DNA of 64,000 bases, taken from positions 181,875 to 245,874 of the forward strand of contig NZ_BMTO01000014.1 in NCBI RefSeq assembly GCF_014649715.1, in the 5' to 3' direction. Of this stretch, positions 49,981 to 58,942 are shown piece after piece. Positions within the stretch are counted from its first letter, which is position 1; each line of letters starts with the position of its first letter. The stretch is from Streptomyces lateritius. GTDB lineage: Bacteria; Actinomycetota; Actinomycetes; Streptomycetales; Streptomycetaceae. The notes below the pieces were generated by a model. That model was not told the origin of the DNA and did no database searches. It worked only from the letters and a program-made list of their open reading frames with translations. A program made the translations under genes and the position numbers.

Positions 49981-50215
49981 GCTGAAATCGAAGGTCGACG
50001 GGGTAGATCTCCAGGGTGATCCCCCGCCCCTTGTTGTCCACGTGCCTCTTCAGCCAGCCCAGATATTTCAGCATGTTGTGGGCACGCAGAGTCCAGTAGG
50101 CGGTGTCCACGAGTTCTCGGGTTGGCGGCGCCGGGCCGCTGGACGCGACTGAACCAGCGGCGAATGGTGCCGTCCGTAACGGCCGCGCCCGCCTCACGCA
50201 ATGCCGCCACGCCAC
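49980..50215 (-). pseudogene. Unrecognised remnant with a helix-turn-helix-like start
   Basis: AALREAGAAVTDGTIRRWFS is helix-turn-helix-like. In the next frame AYWTLRAHNMLKYLGWLKRH and GRGITLEIYPVDLRFQHG look coding. At least one frameshift; family not recognised. Confidence 0.35.
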
Positions 50216-50534
50216 GCCACCCTCGTGCGTTGCCAGGTATCTCAGGCGGCCGTTGAGACCCCGTGTCGTCGTGACGGGGGACTTGATACCCCCCTCCCGG
50301 AGGGACCGCCGAACCAGTTCCTCCAGGGAGCGGCGAGAGCCAGTCCGCCGTGTGCGTTCTGCGGCATGCCGTCAGCCCCGTAGAGCCCGAAGCGCTGCCA
50401 TCCAGTGTCTGCCATCGGTCAGCTCCCTAGCTGAGGTACAGGGCCTTGTCGGTGTCGAAGACGTAGCCCTCCTGGGGCTTGTCCTTCATTTCGCTGAGCT
50501 TGCGTCCATGGGGGATGGTCTCTCGCCAGTCGTG

Positions 50535-51154
50535 GTTTCCAGTGACGTGGATCTCATCAGTGCCCATCATCTGCAAGCGCCACCTGGTCGACGCGGGCTA
50601 CGCGACAGCCCGGGAAGTGGTCGCCGCCCGCCGGAATCACAAAGTCAGCCTGGTGGGCCCCATCCTCGCGTCCACCAGCTGGCAGACCAAGGACGGCGGT
50701 GGCTTCTCCCACGCTGACTTCGCTATCGACTGGGAGAACCAGCAGGTGACCTGTCCCAACGGCGCGACCAGCAGCCGTTGGACCGAAGACCGCTCCCAGG
50801 AGGGGACAGCCGTGGTCCGGGCACGGTTCCCGACGGCTGCCTGCCGTCCCTGCAAGGCCCGAGAGCAGTGCACCCGCTCCAACAGGCACGGGCCCAGGAA
50901 GACACCCAGGAGTGGAAGGAACAGTATGCGCACCGGGCCGGTGTCGAAGGCACGATCTCCCAAGGCGTTCGAGCCTTCGGCCTGCGGCGATGCCGCTATC
51001 ACGGGGTCGCCAAGGCCCGACTGCAACACCAACTCACGGCCACGCGATGAACTTCCACCGCCTCAACGCCTGGTGGACCGACGCCCCACGGGCCCGGACG
51101 CGCGTTTCTGACCTGACAGCTCTCCGGCCCACCGCGCAGAACTCCTGCTCGTAG
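50535..51154 (+). pseudogene. IS1182-family transposase C-terminal half, frameshifted
   Basis: HLVDAGYATAREVVAARRNH, SLVGPILASTSWQTKDGGGF and FAIDWENQQVTCPNGATS, then FPTAACRPCKAREQCTR, are the DDE middle and cysteine region of IS1182 transposases. After shifts near 50895 and 51045 come EWKEQYAHRAGVEGTISQGV (the conserved R-x-G-V-E-G-T-x-S-Q with the last Glu) and RLNAWWTDAP. No inverted repeats found and the N-terminus is missing. Confidence 0.8.
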
Positions 51155-51177
51155 GCGTTCACCCCGGCGACGACGGT

Positions 51178-52161
51178 TCAGGCATAGCTGCTGAAAAGGG
51201 ATTCAATGTATCCCTCCAGCCTTTGAGACAGGACACTGGCTGTCAGATCGACGCGGCCCAGTTCACGCCAGGGAACAGCGACCTTCTCCGCGTCCGGAGC
51301 AAAACCCAACGCGTCCAGCAGCCGCCAGTAGAGATGGGCGGTGCCGTCTTCGGCCAAAGTTCCTCCCGCAGCGACGTAGCGATCGGCGAAGCGCATGCCG
51401 GCGGGAATCCCGTGCAGCAGGGCGAGGGCCGTCGAGCAATGAGCCACGTCCAAGTCGGTCGGCCCCCAAGAGGTCTCCACCCAGTCGACGACACCACTGA
51501 TCTGAAGATCATCGTCGGTGCCTGTGAAGAGGACGTTGCCAGGGTGGAAGTCCCGGTGCAGGAAGCAACCCTGATAGGCCGGGCGCTCCCGGCGGATGAC
51601 GTCGACACCCCGCTGCGAGAGCTCAGGCCGCTCGGTGGCTGCGGGCAGAGTCACTCGCTCGGGAGAGGCCCAGGCCTGATAACTGCGAGGCCGTTGTTGC
51701 GCGGTCACCGGCAGCTGATGGATACGCACCAGCTGCCGGGCCAGCAGGTCAGCGCGGTCATCAGCACCCTGATCGCCCAGGCGCACGGTCCCCGGCAACA
51801 GGGACATCAGCAAGGAGGGGTGATCGCAGTACTGCGCCGTGGCGTCCACCGCCGCGAGCGTGGCCGCGGGCACGTCCGTGTCACCGAGCAGGCGCAAGAT
51901 AGTCGCCTCACGGGTCAGCAGGCCCTCCGCATGGCGAACGAAGAAAGGCTTGACGAAGGACCGCAGGACCAGTGAGCGCCGACCACCCGGACCACAGAGG
52001 TCCAGGCGGCGCATCTCCGACGTCCAGCCGCCACGCAGCCGCACAACCTTTTCGATGCGCTCCGCCTCGGACAGCCCCTTCTCCACCCAGGAGCGCGTGG
52101 CGCCCCAGCCCCGACTGTCAAGATCCGCGCCGATGCCCTCGGCCCCCTCACCCGAACCCAT
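51178..52161 (-). CDS. Phosphotransferase (APH/choline-kinase) family protein
   Basis: 327 residues from ATG 52161. APH fold: LVLRSFVKPFFV (strand with the ATP Lys-type position), LLTREATILRLLGDTDVPAA, HPSLLMSLLPGTVRL (hinge), LHRDFHPGNVLF (catalytic H-x-D-x-H-x-x-N loop) and ISGVVDWVETSWGPTDLDVA (the D-W metal motif). All catalytic residues are intact, so it should phosphorylate a hydroxyl on a small molecule such as an antibiotic, sugar or lipid head group; the substrate is not predictable. Transcribed alone between an IS remnant and non-coding DNA. Confidence 0.9.
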   Translation of the reverse strand: MGSGEGAEGIGADLDSRGWGATRSWVEKGLSEAERIEKVVRLRGGWTSEMRRLDLCGPGGRRSLVLRSFVKPFFVRHAEGLLTREATILRLLGDTDVPAATLAAVDATAQYCDHPSLLMSLLPGTVRLGDQGADDRADLLARQLVRIHQLPVTAQQRPRSYQAWASPERVTLPAATERPELSQRGVDVIRRERPAYQGCFLHRDFHPGNVLFTGTDDDLQISGVVDWVETSWGPTDLDVAHCSTALALLHGIPAGMRFADRYVAAGGTLAEDGTAHLYWRLLDALGFAPDAEKVAVPWRELGRVDLTASVLSQRLEGYIESLFSSYA

Positions 52162-52365
52162 GGCGGCAGACTATCCGCCCCCCAGCGAACGCATACCGTA
52201 AACCGAATTCGCCAACAGTGTCTTGCAACCGCCGGGGATGAGGCGCCTGCATGAGAGGTCGCTGGCCAGCTGACTGCTCGGTCAGGGCCTCTCGGTTGGT
52301 TCAGGCCGGGAAGCGGCTCCGACCCCCCGAAGCCGCCAGCCGTTCCCTGACCCCCGCACGACGAA

Positions 52366-52392
52366 GCCCCCCACAATTCGGCAGAGGGGGGC
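52366..52392 (-). terminator. Hairpin downstream of the truncated minus-strand gene
   Basis: GCCCCCC (52366-52372) pairs with GGGGGGC (52386-52392), 10 bases past the stop at 52402 in the minus direction. Confidence 0.5.
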
Positions 52393-52401
52393 GGGGTTCA
52401 C

Positions 52402-52800
52402 CTACGGGGCAATCGGGACGTGTTGGCCGGTCACAGCATCGATCGTGACATCGTTCTTGCCGCTACCCACGAGCCATACCGGCAGCCAGCGGCCGCCGAC
52501 CTGCTGTGCAACAAGCAAGGTCGATTCAGATTTCAGACCAGTGACCTTCTCCGAAAGCTTCCTGGCTTCAGCTTCGCCGACTGTGACCGGAGGCAGCACG
52601 GGGTCCGCCGCGTTCTTGGCCATGAAACCGATGATTCGCCCCGTCGTAGTGATGGTGATGTCCAGGCGCATGGGCATCATGACGCCGCCGACGTAGCGGC
52701 GGTACGCCACGACGTACGCCTGCGTTGCGCCATCGCCGATCGGGCGGACCTTCTGCTGACTCGCAGAGATGCTCTTCTCCCAGGCCCAGCTCACCGCCGC
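52402..52800 (-). pseudogene. Hypothetical gene lacking its N-terminus
   Basis: The minus strand reads AYVVAYRRYVGGVMMPMRLD, ITITTTGRIIGFMAKNAADP, VTVGEAEARKLSEKVTGLKS, ESTLLVAQQVGGRWLPVWLV and DVTIDAVTGQHVPIAP. The strand-rich pattern resembles a small PepSY-like secreted domain, but no signal peptide is present because the 5' end is replaced by IS30 sequence at about 52805. Confidence 0.5.
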
Positions 52801-52804
52801 CCGG

Positions 52805-52925
52805 GACAGAGCAGCCGCGAGGCCTGCAAGATCGTCGGGATCAACCGGCGGACCGGCAAGCGCTGGCGCAAGGGAACGGCTCCAACAAAAAAGAGACCCG
52901 GCCTGCCCGCACACGTCCCGAACAG
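52805..52925 (+). pseudogene. IS30-family transposase HTH fragment
   Basis: SREACKIVGINRRTGKRWRK then G is the helix-turn-helix of IS30-type transposases. Only about 40 residues survive. Confidence 0.55.
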
Positions 52926-53001
52926 CAGCCAGGCGGTAAGAGTGCGGGCAGGGGGCGGTGCAAAGCCAAACGCCGGTTCCCAGTAGGGCGGGGACCGGCC
53001 G

Positions 53002-53223
53002 TCAGTCCTTGGCGATGGCCATACCGAGGAAGATCCCCACCACCAGTGCGACACTTCCGGCGGCCATCACCGCCCACGTCCCCGTCTGCGTCGCGGTGAA
53101 CGTCGACGTCATCCCCGCCTGCGCCGCCGCCTGCGTGGCCTGCGCCCCAGCCATGGACGCCTCCTGGACGGCCAGGCCCTTCTCCAACTGCTGAACCTTG
53201 CTCTCCAGCTCGGACTGCTCCAT
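53002..53223 (-). CDS. Small coiled-coil membrane protein
   Basis: 73 residues from ATG 53223 (GAGGAG ribosome site). A heptad-like coiled coil (ELESKVQQLEKGLAVQEASM) leads through an Ala/Gln stretch (GAQATQAAAQAGMTSTFTAT) to one transmembrane helix (WAVMAAGSVALVVGIFLGMA) and a short AKD end. Small proteins of this plan occur beside phage-tail-like and holin genes, but no such genes are present here. Function unknown. Confidence 0.65.
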   Translation of the reverse strand: MEQSELESKVQQLEKGLAVQEASMAGAQATQAAAQAGMTSTFTATQTGTWAVMAAGSVALVVGIFLGMAIAKD

Positions 53224-53584
53224 CGTGCGGCTCCTCTCTCATGGTGCGCCGGGCTGATTCCGGCATCACCGTCCATCGGTTCCCCACCGCAGCACCACGG
53301 TCCCAACGGTGCCTTCGGATGCACCCGTTTGCTGACTGGACCAAGGGGGGCGCCCTTCGGGCCGTGCGGCTGCGGAATCACGCGCTCCCTTCGAGCTGAG
53401 CGCGCCCGGCAGGAAGCCGCCGCGACGGACAAGCGGAAGGCGACCCTGGCAAGCCATCTGCGGTGGGTTTCGCCGAGAGGATCAGCACCCGGGTGCGGGT
53501 ACGCCTCAAGTTCGAGGCCCCACTCGCCGCCGCCCGGGGAGATCAAGGCGCACGCCCTCACACTGCCGGGTGATTTTCACCGTG
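53224..53584. other. Gene-free stretch
   Basis: No supported gene on either strand. Confidence 0.35.
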
Positions 53585-53758
53585 CATGAGATTGCAGCTC
53601 GGCCGCGACGCCGCCGAACTGACCGCGCTCGCCGACCACCTCGTAGCCCACGGCCTGTCCTGGAGATGCTCGCCGGGTCCCTGGCCGGGATCTACGACCC
53701 CGCCGGGCACGTGCGCCTGCGGTTCGCGTTCTTCGCCGCGATGGCGAAGCTGTCCTGA
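53585..53758 (+). pseudogene. Serine resolvase remnant, frameshifted
   Basis: LGRDAAELTALADHLVAHG is followed, after a one-base shift near 53660, by LEMLAGSLAGIYDPAGHVRL and FAFFAAMAKLS. This is the middle of a Tn3-type resolvase/invertase catalytic domain (the L-x-G-x-x-A-G-I-x-x-P block). The catalytic Ser and the DNA-binding end are missing. Confidence 0.6.
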
Positions 53759-53903
53759 TCTTTTGCGTATGCCTCACGCCGGGCAGGACTCCACAGACGA
53801 AGTACGCTGCCACGGAGCGTGATGAGCGGCGGGCACGAGGCCCCTCCGATGTGCGGGCGGAGGCCGGATTTATGCCGCCGTCCTGCCGAGAACTTCGCCC
53901 GCC

Positions 53904-54514
53904 ATGGCCTTCGACTCCCTCTTGTCCGGCAACAAGCGCTTCGTAGCCGGGGCACCTGGCATCCCCATCAGGAGGCCGCCCGGCGTACGGAGCTCGCTCC
54001 TGGGCAGGACCCCTTTGCCGTCGTGCTGGGGTGCTCCGACTCGCGGCTGGCCGCCGAGATCATCTTCGACCAGGGGCTCGGGGATCTCTTTGTGGTCCGT
54101 ACCGCCGGGCATGTTCTGGGCTCGGAGGTGCTGGGGAGCGTGGAGTACGCGACCAGCGTGCTCGGCGCCCGCCTGGTCGTCCTCCTCGGACACGACTCGT
54201 GCGGCGCCGTCGCGGCCGCCCGGGCGGCCGTGGAGGACGGCCTCTCCGTCGGCGGCTTCGTCCGTGACGTCGTCGAACGCGTCACCCCGAGCATCCTCGC
54301 CGCCCGCGCGGCCGGACTGACCTCCGCCAGCGACGTGGACGAGCACATCCGCCACACGGTCGACCTGCTCCTCGACCGTTCACGCCGGCTCTCGGAACAG
54401 GTCGAAGCAGGGGAAGTGGCCGTTGTAGGTCTCGGCTACCAGCTCGCCGAAGGCACCGCACGGCTCGTCACGTCACGCGGCGACATCACCGAAGAGGACG
54501 AAACAGGCTCATGA
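53904..54514 (+). pseudogene. Beta-class carbonic anhydrase with an N-terminal frameshift
   Basis: ATG 53904 begins AFDSLLSGNKRFVAGAP. One base is missing near 53957, and the other frame carries HPHQEAARRTELAPGQDPFA, VVLGCSDSRLAAEIIFDQGL (Zn ligand Cys with the Asp-Arg dyad), VVRTAGHVLGSEVLGSVEYA and LVVLLGHDSCGAV (Zn ligands His and Cys). It ends VAVVGLGYQLAEGTARLV. Catalytic residues are intact downstream of the shift, and a start in the second frame at 53819 would give 231 residues with an unrelated N-terminus. Probably inactive unless the indel is an error. Confidence 0.75.
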
Positions 54515-54660
54515 CGCAGTACTTCGACTGCACCGAGCCGACGGTCCGGGATGCCGGCCCCGAAGAAGCCGTCGCGGGCGACAAGCGAGAGCGGCCGCGT
54601 CGGCAGCTGTGATGGGCGAGAGCGCTCCGGGGGCGGCCGGGCCGACCCGGTGTCTTGGCT

Positions 54661-54775
54661 TTACCTGGGGAGTAGGGCGCTTACGGTCTTGCCGCCGGCC
54701 GCCTGGCGGGTTACGGCGGTGGCGCGGGCGAGCCGGTCGACCATGGGCCAGCCGAAGCCTCCGGTGCCGCCGTTC
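54661..54775 (-). pseudogene. C-terminal remnant of an anti-sigma-type HATPase
   Basis: The minus strand reads NGGTGGFGWPMVDRLARATA then VTRQAAGGKTVSALLPR and stops. This is the G-box end of an RsbW-like ATPase. A near-identical stretch lies at 63080-63195. Confidence 0.65.
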
Positions 54776-54837
54776 ACACTTCCTGACGCTCCGGGCCGAC
54801 TCGCCCACCGAACCGGCCCGGGGCACGCTGGAAAGCG

Positions 54838-55129
54838 TGACCAACGCGCCAATCGTCGTGCACCGGCCCTCCCACTCGGGCGGCCGGAGAGTCACCGTGC
54901 ACAGCCACGGCCAGGACAAGATCCTCGCACCGCCTACAGCGACCACGACCTGGTCGTGTTCCTCGAGGGCGCGGGCGTCGCCGAACCCGAGGCCATCTGG
55001 AGAGGCCGGACCTTCGAGGGCGTCGCCGTCCGCGTCGCCCAGCGCATCCTCGCGATGGCCGCCGCGATCTGGCACAACCACAAGACCCGCCAGCCGGTCA
55101 CACGATCACTGATCGCCTACGACCACTGA
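54838..55129 (+). pseudogene. Fused remnants: hypothetical start and IS982-type transposase tail
   Basis: TNAPIVVHRPSHSGGRRVTV and, after a shift, AYSDHDLVVFLEGAGVAEPE form the start of a small hypothetical protein seen in Streptomyces. From about 55010 the sequence becomes VAVRVAQRILAMAAAIWHNH then TRSLIAYDH, the end of an IS982-type transposase. The junction is near 55000. Confidence 0.5.
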
Positions 55130-55344
55130 TCATTCGGAATGACTCGTCTAGAAGGCGGAGGAGCAGAAGGGGCGGACACCTGCGTGGTGTCGTCCGCGGG
55201 GGTGTGCGCCGCGCGGTCGGCGATCCTGCTGCGGCTCTCTGCCTGAGAGCGTCCCTGTGGGGTCTCGGCCCGGCACAGGGTGGGCGTGTTCAGCGTAGCG
55301 GCGATCGGCGCGGGTGTTGCCCCGGGTGTCTGGCGGCTGGTCAT
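55117..55344 (-). CDS. Small hypothetical protein
   Basis: 75 residues from ATG 55344, chosen for the GGAGG ribosome site 8 bases upstream. The sequence (MTSRQTPGATPAPIAATLNT, ADDTTQVSAPSAPPPSRRVI) is low in hydrophobic residues and probably disordered. The last 13 bases overlap the IS982 remnant. No family. It lies downstream of the amphi-Trp gene on the same strand with a 206-base gap. Confidence 0.4.
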   Translation of the reverse strand: MTSRQTPGATPAPIAATLNTPTLCRAETPQGRSQAESRSRIADRAAHTPADDTTQVSAPSAPPPSRRVIPNDQWS

Positions 55345-55550
55345 CGGTACTGCCTCCGGCGTGAGTTCGACATGGCGGGCGGGACAGTGACAGGACTCAG
55401 GTGCTTGCGTCTCGTCCTGGCGGGCACGGGCTCCTTCACCCCGTAGGGCCGCAAGCCGGCACCTGGACAGCAGCGCGAGCGTTGGGTGCAGGGCGTCGAC
55501 GTGGGGGGGCACCGCCACCGACCACTGCGTCCGGGCGACCGCTACGCGGA

Positions 55551-55916
55551 TCAGGGCGTTTGTTTAGCGGACCGCTTCGCGTTCTTGTTCCTGCTGGTGC
55601 CCGTACTGCTGCGCCCCGGCTTGGCGGACACGCTCTTTCCTGTGGCTCCCTTGCGGCCTGCGCCCGTGCGCGATGGTGCTGTCCGGGTCGGTGAGGTCGG
55701 CCATGTGAACTCGATCTCCAGCTCGATCTCCCCGTCGCCGATCTCGACCTCCATCTCGCTGCGGAGGTCGTCGGGGATCCGCAGGCTCAGTGTCCCGGGG
55801 CTGAGTTCCAGTTCGGCATTCCCGCCCTCTCTCAGCGCGGCTGCGAGCGCCGTGAGCTGGTCAGCCGCCTCGAGGCGTGACAGCGAGCGCTTCTGTTCGA
55901 ACTTGAAGTCCTTCAT
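55551..55916 (-). CDS. Amphi-Trp domain protein
   Basis: 121 residues from ATG 55916. The domain is complete: KFEQKRSLSRLEAADQLTAL, LREGGNAELELSPGTLSLRI, PDDLRSEMEVEIGDGEIELE then IEFTWP, with the amphipathic strand and the closing Trp that give the family its name. The remaining 45 residues are a basic tail (RTGAGRKGATGKSVSAKPGR, NKNAKRSAKQTP), probably disordered and possibly DNA- or membrane-binding. The family is widespread in archaea and actinobacteria and its function is not established. Confidence 0.82.
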   Translation of the reverse strand: MKDFKFEQKRSLSRLEAADQLTALAAALREGGNAELELSPGTLSLRIPDDLRSEMEVEIGDGEIELEIEFTWPTSPTRTAPSRTGAGRKGATGKSVSAKPGRSSTGTSRNKNAKRSAKQTP

Positions 55917-56422
55917 GGGTGCCTCTCATCTGGAGACGGCCTTTGTCCTGGGCCGCAACCCGGGGCCATCCCCCTGCTTCATCGCTCCGACGGGCTGGGG
56001 GCGGTGTACAGCGCTCAGATCACGAAGCCGTTGATCGCGATCAGGACGATGGCCCAGAACGGTCGTCGGCTCCTTCATGTCGTACGGTCCCGCGCGTTCG
56101 CCGGTCGGGCTACCTCCAATCTCATCCAGTGGAGTGCGCGGCGCACCCCGGGTGCCTGACCGGCCGCTCTCGATGACTTGGTCGCAGGCCAGAAAGCGGG
56201 TCCGCGCCTACGCATCCGTCGGCCGCTCCGAGCCCGCCTGAAAGGCGAGCACTCACCCCTCGCCGCCCGCTTTCTCCCGACCGCGAGTAGCAACCTCCAG
56301 CCGTCAGCCCAGGACGCTCCCTCCAGCCACCGTCACGCTCACCGGCTGCGGTCGCTTCGGTCGCGCGCCACGTGCTGGGAGAAGACGCTGGACAAGGGAC
56401 CAACCCGAGGAAGAGGCACCCT
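55917..56422. other. Gene-free stretch
   Basis: 506 bases between divergent genes. Open frames on both strands show no recognisable product. It probably contains promoters for the amphi-Trp and LapA-type genes. Confidence 0.35.
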
Positions 56423-56689
56423 ATGGCTCAGACCGGCACAGACCCTAAGGCGCACACGCCGTTTCTTTCCCGCCCCGGCGTCCGCCGCCTCGCACCGTTC
56501 GCTCTGATCACCGCGATCGCTCTGGTCTTCATCTTCGAAAACCGCACGAGTGTCAAGATCCGCCTCCTCATCCCAGAGGTGACCATGCCGCTGTGGGGTG
56601 CCCTCCTGATCGCCTGGGGCCTCGGAATGCTCGCCTGCCTCTTCACTCTGCAGCGGCGCCCCAAACGACATAACCGGCACCCGAGGTAA
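56423..56689 (+). CDS. LapA-domain (DUF1049) membrane protein
   Basis: 88 residues from ATG 56423 (GAGG ribosome site). Two helices flank the LapA core: RLAPFALITAIALVFIFENR, TSVKIRLLIPEVTMPLWGAL then LIAWGLGMLACLFTLQRRPK. The N-x-x-x-V-x-x-x-x-x-x-P-x-x-x-x-P-L motif is typical. The relative in E. coli (LapA) acts with LapB to control lipopolysaccharide synthesis; in Gram-positive bacteria the role is unknown. Confidence 0.8.
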   Translation: MAQTGTDPKAHTPFLSRPGVRRLAPFALITAIALVFIFENRTSVKIRLLIPEVTMPLWGALLIAWGLGMLACLFTLQRRPKRHNRHPR

Positions 56690-56699
56690 ACCCTCTGAG

Positions 56700-56930
56700 T
56701 GTCGCCGTCCAGCGCGGTCGCATCCGGCAGTTGCACGGCCCCGGCCACGACCTCCGGAAACGCCGGCCCCGATTCAGTGCCGCGCCTGGAGTGCAGCACC
56801 ACCCGGCCCCGCGTCGACGGGAGACGACCGCCCGGAACCCGTCCCACTTGGAGTCGCCCGCCCAGCCCGGCCGCAGATCAGGGCTGGGTACGGGAGCGCT
56901 CAGCATCGGCTCCGGCAGCGTCCACGTCAC
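56700..56930 (-). pseudogene. ATP-dependent DNA ligase N-terminal remnant
   Basis: MTWTLPEPMLSAPVPSPDLR, then GWAGDSKWDGFRAVV carries the adenylation Lys (K-W-D-G). A shift gives VVLHSRRGTESGPAFPEVVA, GAVQLPDATALDG and the gene then ends. Only the first 80 or so residues survive, matching the start of actinobacterial LigD/LigC-type ligases. Confidence 0.7.
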
Positions 56931-57098
56931 AACGGATGCCTTCCACCAGGCGCTGCCCTACCTCCGACGACGGGCCCTCGGTCAGCTGACTTGCGGTGTT
57001 CTCGATCCACAGCAGCGTCCACTCGACTCCGGCCTGCCACCCGGGCTCCGCGCTGTCTTACCGGTCTTCGGCGTCGGCGCGGCGGCACTGCCGGCGGT

Positions 57099-57960
57099 TC
57101 ATCGTCGTGTGCGGAGGATGACGCGGCAGCCTTGGGCTGGGTAGATCTCCGAGCCCGATCGGTGTCCGAGGCGCTCGTCTCGGGGCGAGGCCGGTTCGAG
57201 GTCGCCTCGGCGGGCGAGGGCGTGCATGAGCTCTCGGACTTGGGCGTGGGCAAGCTGGGCGGCGGCGCAGGCGTGCGGTCCGGTCCCGAAGGGCATCCAG
57301 GTGCCGCGGGCAGGAGAGCCTTCCAGGAACCGTTCGGGACGGAACGTCTCGGGGTCAGGGTAGAGGTCAGGGCGTCGGTGCAGATCCCAGAAGCTCAGCA
57401 CGACCCATGTGCCGGCCGGTACCCGGTAACCTCCGATGTCGCAGGGCTGGCGGAGGAACCAAGGATGGAACAGCCGCAGAGCCTCGTTGATGACGGCGTC
57501 CGTGTATGGCGCCGGATCGCCGTCCTGGGCGGCCTCGGCGGCTACCCGGGCCCACGCGTGCGGGTGTCGCAGGGCACGCTCCACGGTCCAGGCCGCGGCA
57601 AGGCTGGAGGTCTGACCCCCGATGAGATAAATCGTGACCTGGTCGATCACGACGTCCTGCGTCATGATTTCCGCCTTCGCCGCCAGCATCTGTGCCAGCG
57701 CGTCGTCGCCTGGTGTACCGGCACGATGCCGACGGTCGATCTCCTCACGAATGAGCCCGCTCAGTTTCCGCCGTGTCCAGCGCGCCGGCGGATAAGGGAG
57801 GGGGCAGCCCACGCCGTGAGCCGCAGCCACTGGGTGAGCCGCCGCTCTACGCAGGCGCCGGACAGCGGTGCTCCACCGACGCAGTTCACCGGGGTCGTCG
57901 ATGCTGAGGCATGAGGCGATGTTGGCCAGCAGGACGAGGGACAGGAGAGGGCCGACGCAA
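57099..57960 (-). pseudogene. Cytochrome P450 lacking its N-terminus
   Basis: About 285 residues of a P450 remain: helix I IYLIGGQTSSLAAAWTVERA, the K-helix NEALRLFHPWFLR (E-x-x-R), PAGTWVVLSFWDLHRRPDLY, the PERF-type FRPERFLEGSPARGTWMPFG and the haem loop FGTGPHACAAAQLAHAQV with the proximal Cys. The helix I motif and the C-terminal half are intact, but the first 150 or so residues are missing at about 57960, where an opposing gene remnant begins. It cannot fold as a complete enzyme. Confidence 0.85.
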
Positions 57961-57965
57961 CCAAG

Positions 57966-58450
57966 TTGATCTTCGTCGTCGACTTCACCAGCCTGGACAT
58001 GATCGATCTGGTCGGCCGGCAGCAAACGGTCGACGTCCTCCGATATGCACAGGCATGCATGGACAAGGGAGACCTGCCCCAAGCAATGGCGGGATCGTCG
58101 ATCGCGTTCACAGAGCTAGTCGACCACTACACAGGTGCTAACCAGTTCAACTTCTACAGCCCTCCCTTCCGGTTCGGCAACAACTACCGGGACCGGGCAT
58201 TCCGGATCGTCCGCGACCAGAGCTCGAAGAAGGCGGGGACTGTCAGCACTGCTGGCGCTGGTCGGAGACATATCGAAACAGGTGGCAGCCCTGACCACGA
58301 CCACAAGGTCGATGCAGAGAGCCCTGCAGATGACGGCACTCGGGGTCGACTACCGGCGCTTTGCCCAGTTTCAAATCGGCCGCCCAGCCACCGAGGCGCT
58401 GCTACGGGCGCATTCGCACGAGTGGATAGCCAGCCGCGAGGGCGGCGACC
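57966..58450 (+). pseudogene. Hypothetical protein remnant, frameshifted
   Basis: IFVVDFTSLDMIDLVGRQQT, AQACMDKGDLPQAMAGSSIA, FTELVDHYTGANQFNFYSPP and, after a shift near 58230, LLALVGDISKQVAALTTTTR then MTALGVDYRRFAQFQIGRPA. It is helical and protein-like, but no start or family is recognised. Confidence 0.45.
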
Positions 58451-58469
58451 GTGGTGACGACGACGGCCA

Positions 58470-58930
58470 TCACGCCCACCGCATCCCGAGCGCGGACAGC
58501 TGCTCCATCCGCTCCGGCGTCAGCGTCGCCGCCCTGCTCCGCTGATTCCCGATCCAGGCCCCCAGCTTGTGCTCCCGCTCCTCCTGGTCCTCGCCGACGA
58601 TCCGCTCGACGTGCTTCCTCGGGACCTGGAGGTGCCCCTCACGCTCGGAGAACTGCTTGGCGGCCTCGTAGTTCATCGCCCACTTGTCGGCCTGCGTACG
58701 GTGCGACGGCGGCTTCTCGTCCTCGATCGCGGGCTCGATCCCGAGGACCTGCTCGCACACCCACTGCTGCACCCGACTACCGGCCGCCTGGCGCACGTCC
58801 AGGCAGCGCAGCCGGACACTGAGCTGCCCCGGATCCCGTGTCGTAAGGTCCGACGTCGCGGCCGCCCACCGTCCGCAACGGATCTCACCGAACCCGGCAG
58901 GTGCCGCCGGTACGGCCGAAAGATCTGAAC
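58470..58930 (-). pseudogene. Helicase-associated domain remnant
   Basis: The minus strand reads AMNYEAAKQFSEREGHLQVP, RKHVERIVGEDQEEREHKLG, AWIGNQRSRAATLTPERMEQ then LSALGMRWA. This is the tryptophan-rich helicase-associated (HA) repeat found at the C-terminus of large actinobacterial helicases, with part of another upstream (VQQWVCEQVLGIEPAIEDEK). The helicase core is absent. Confidence 0.65.
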
Positions 58931-58942
58931 CAATACCGGGAA

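Noticed and set aside
56100..56420. Several open frames near the LapA-type gene considered as small proteins
   Set aside because: No ribosome sites, high Arg/Pro content and overlapping frames on both strands.
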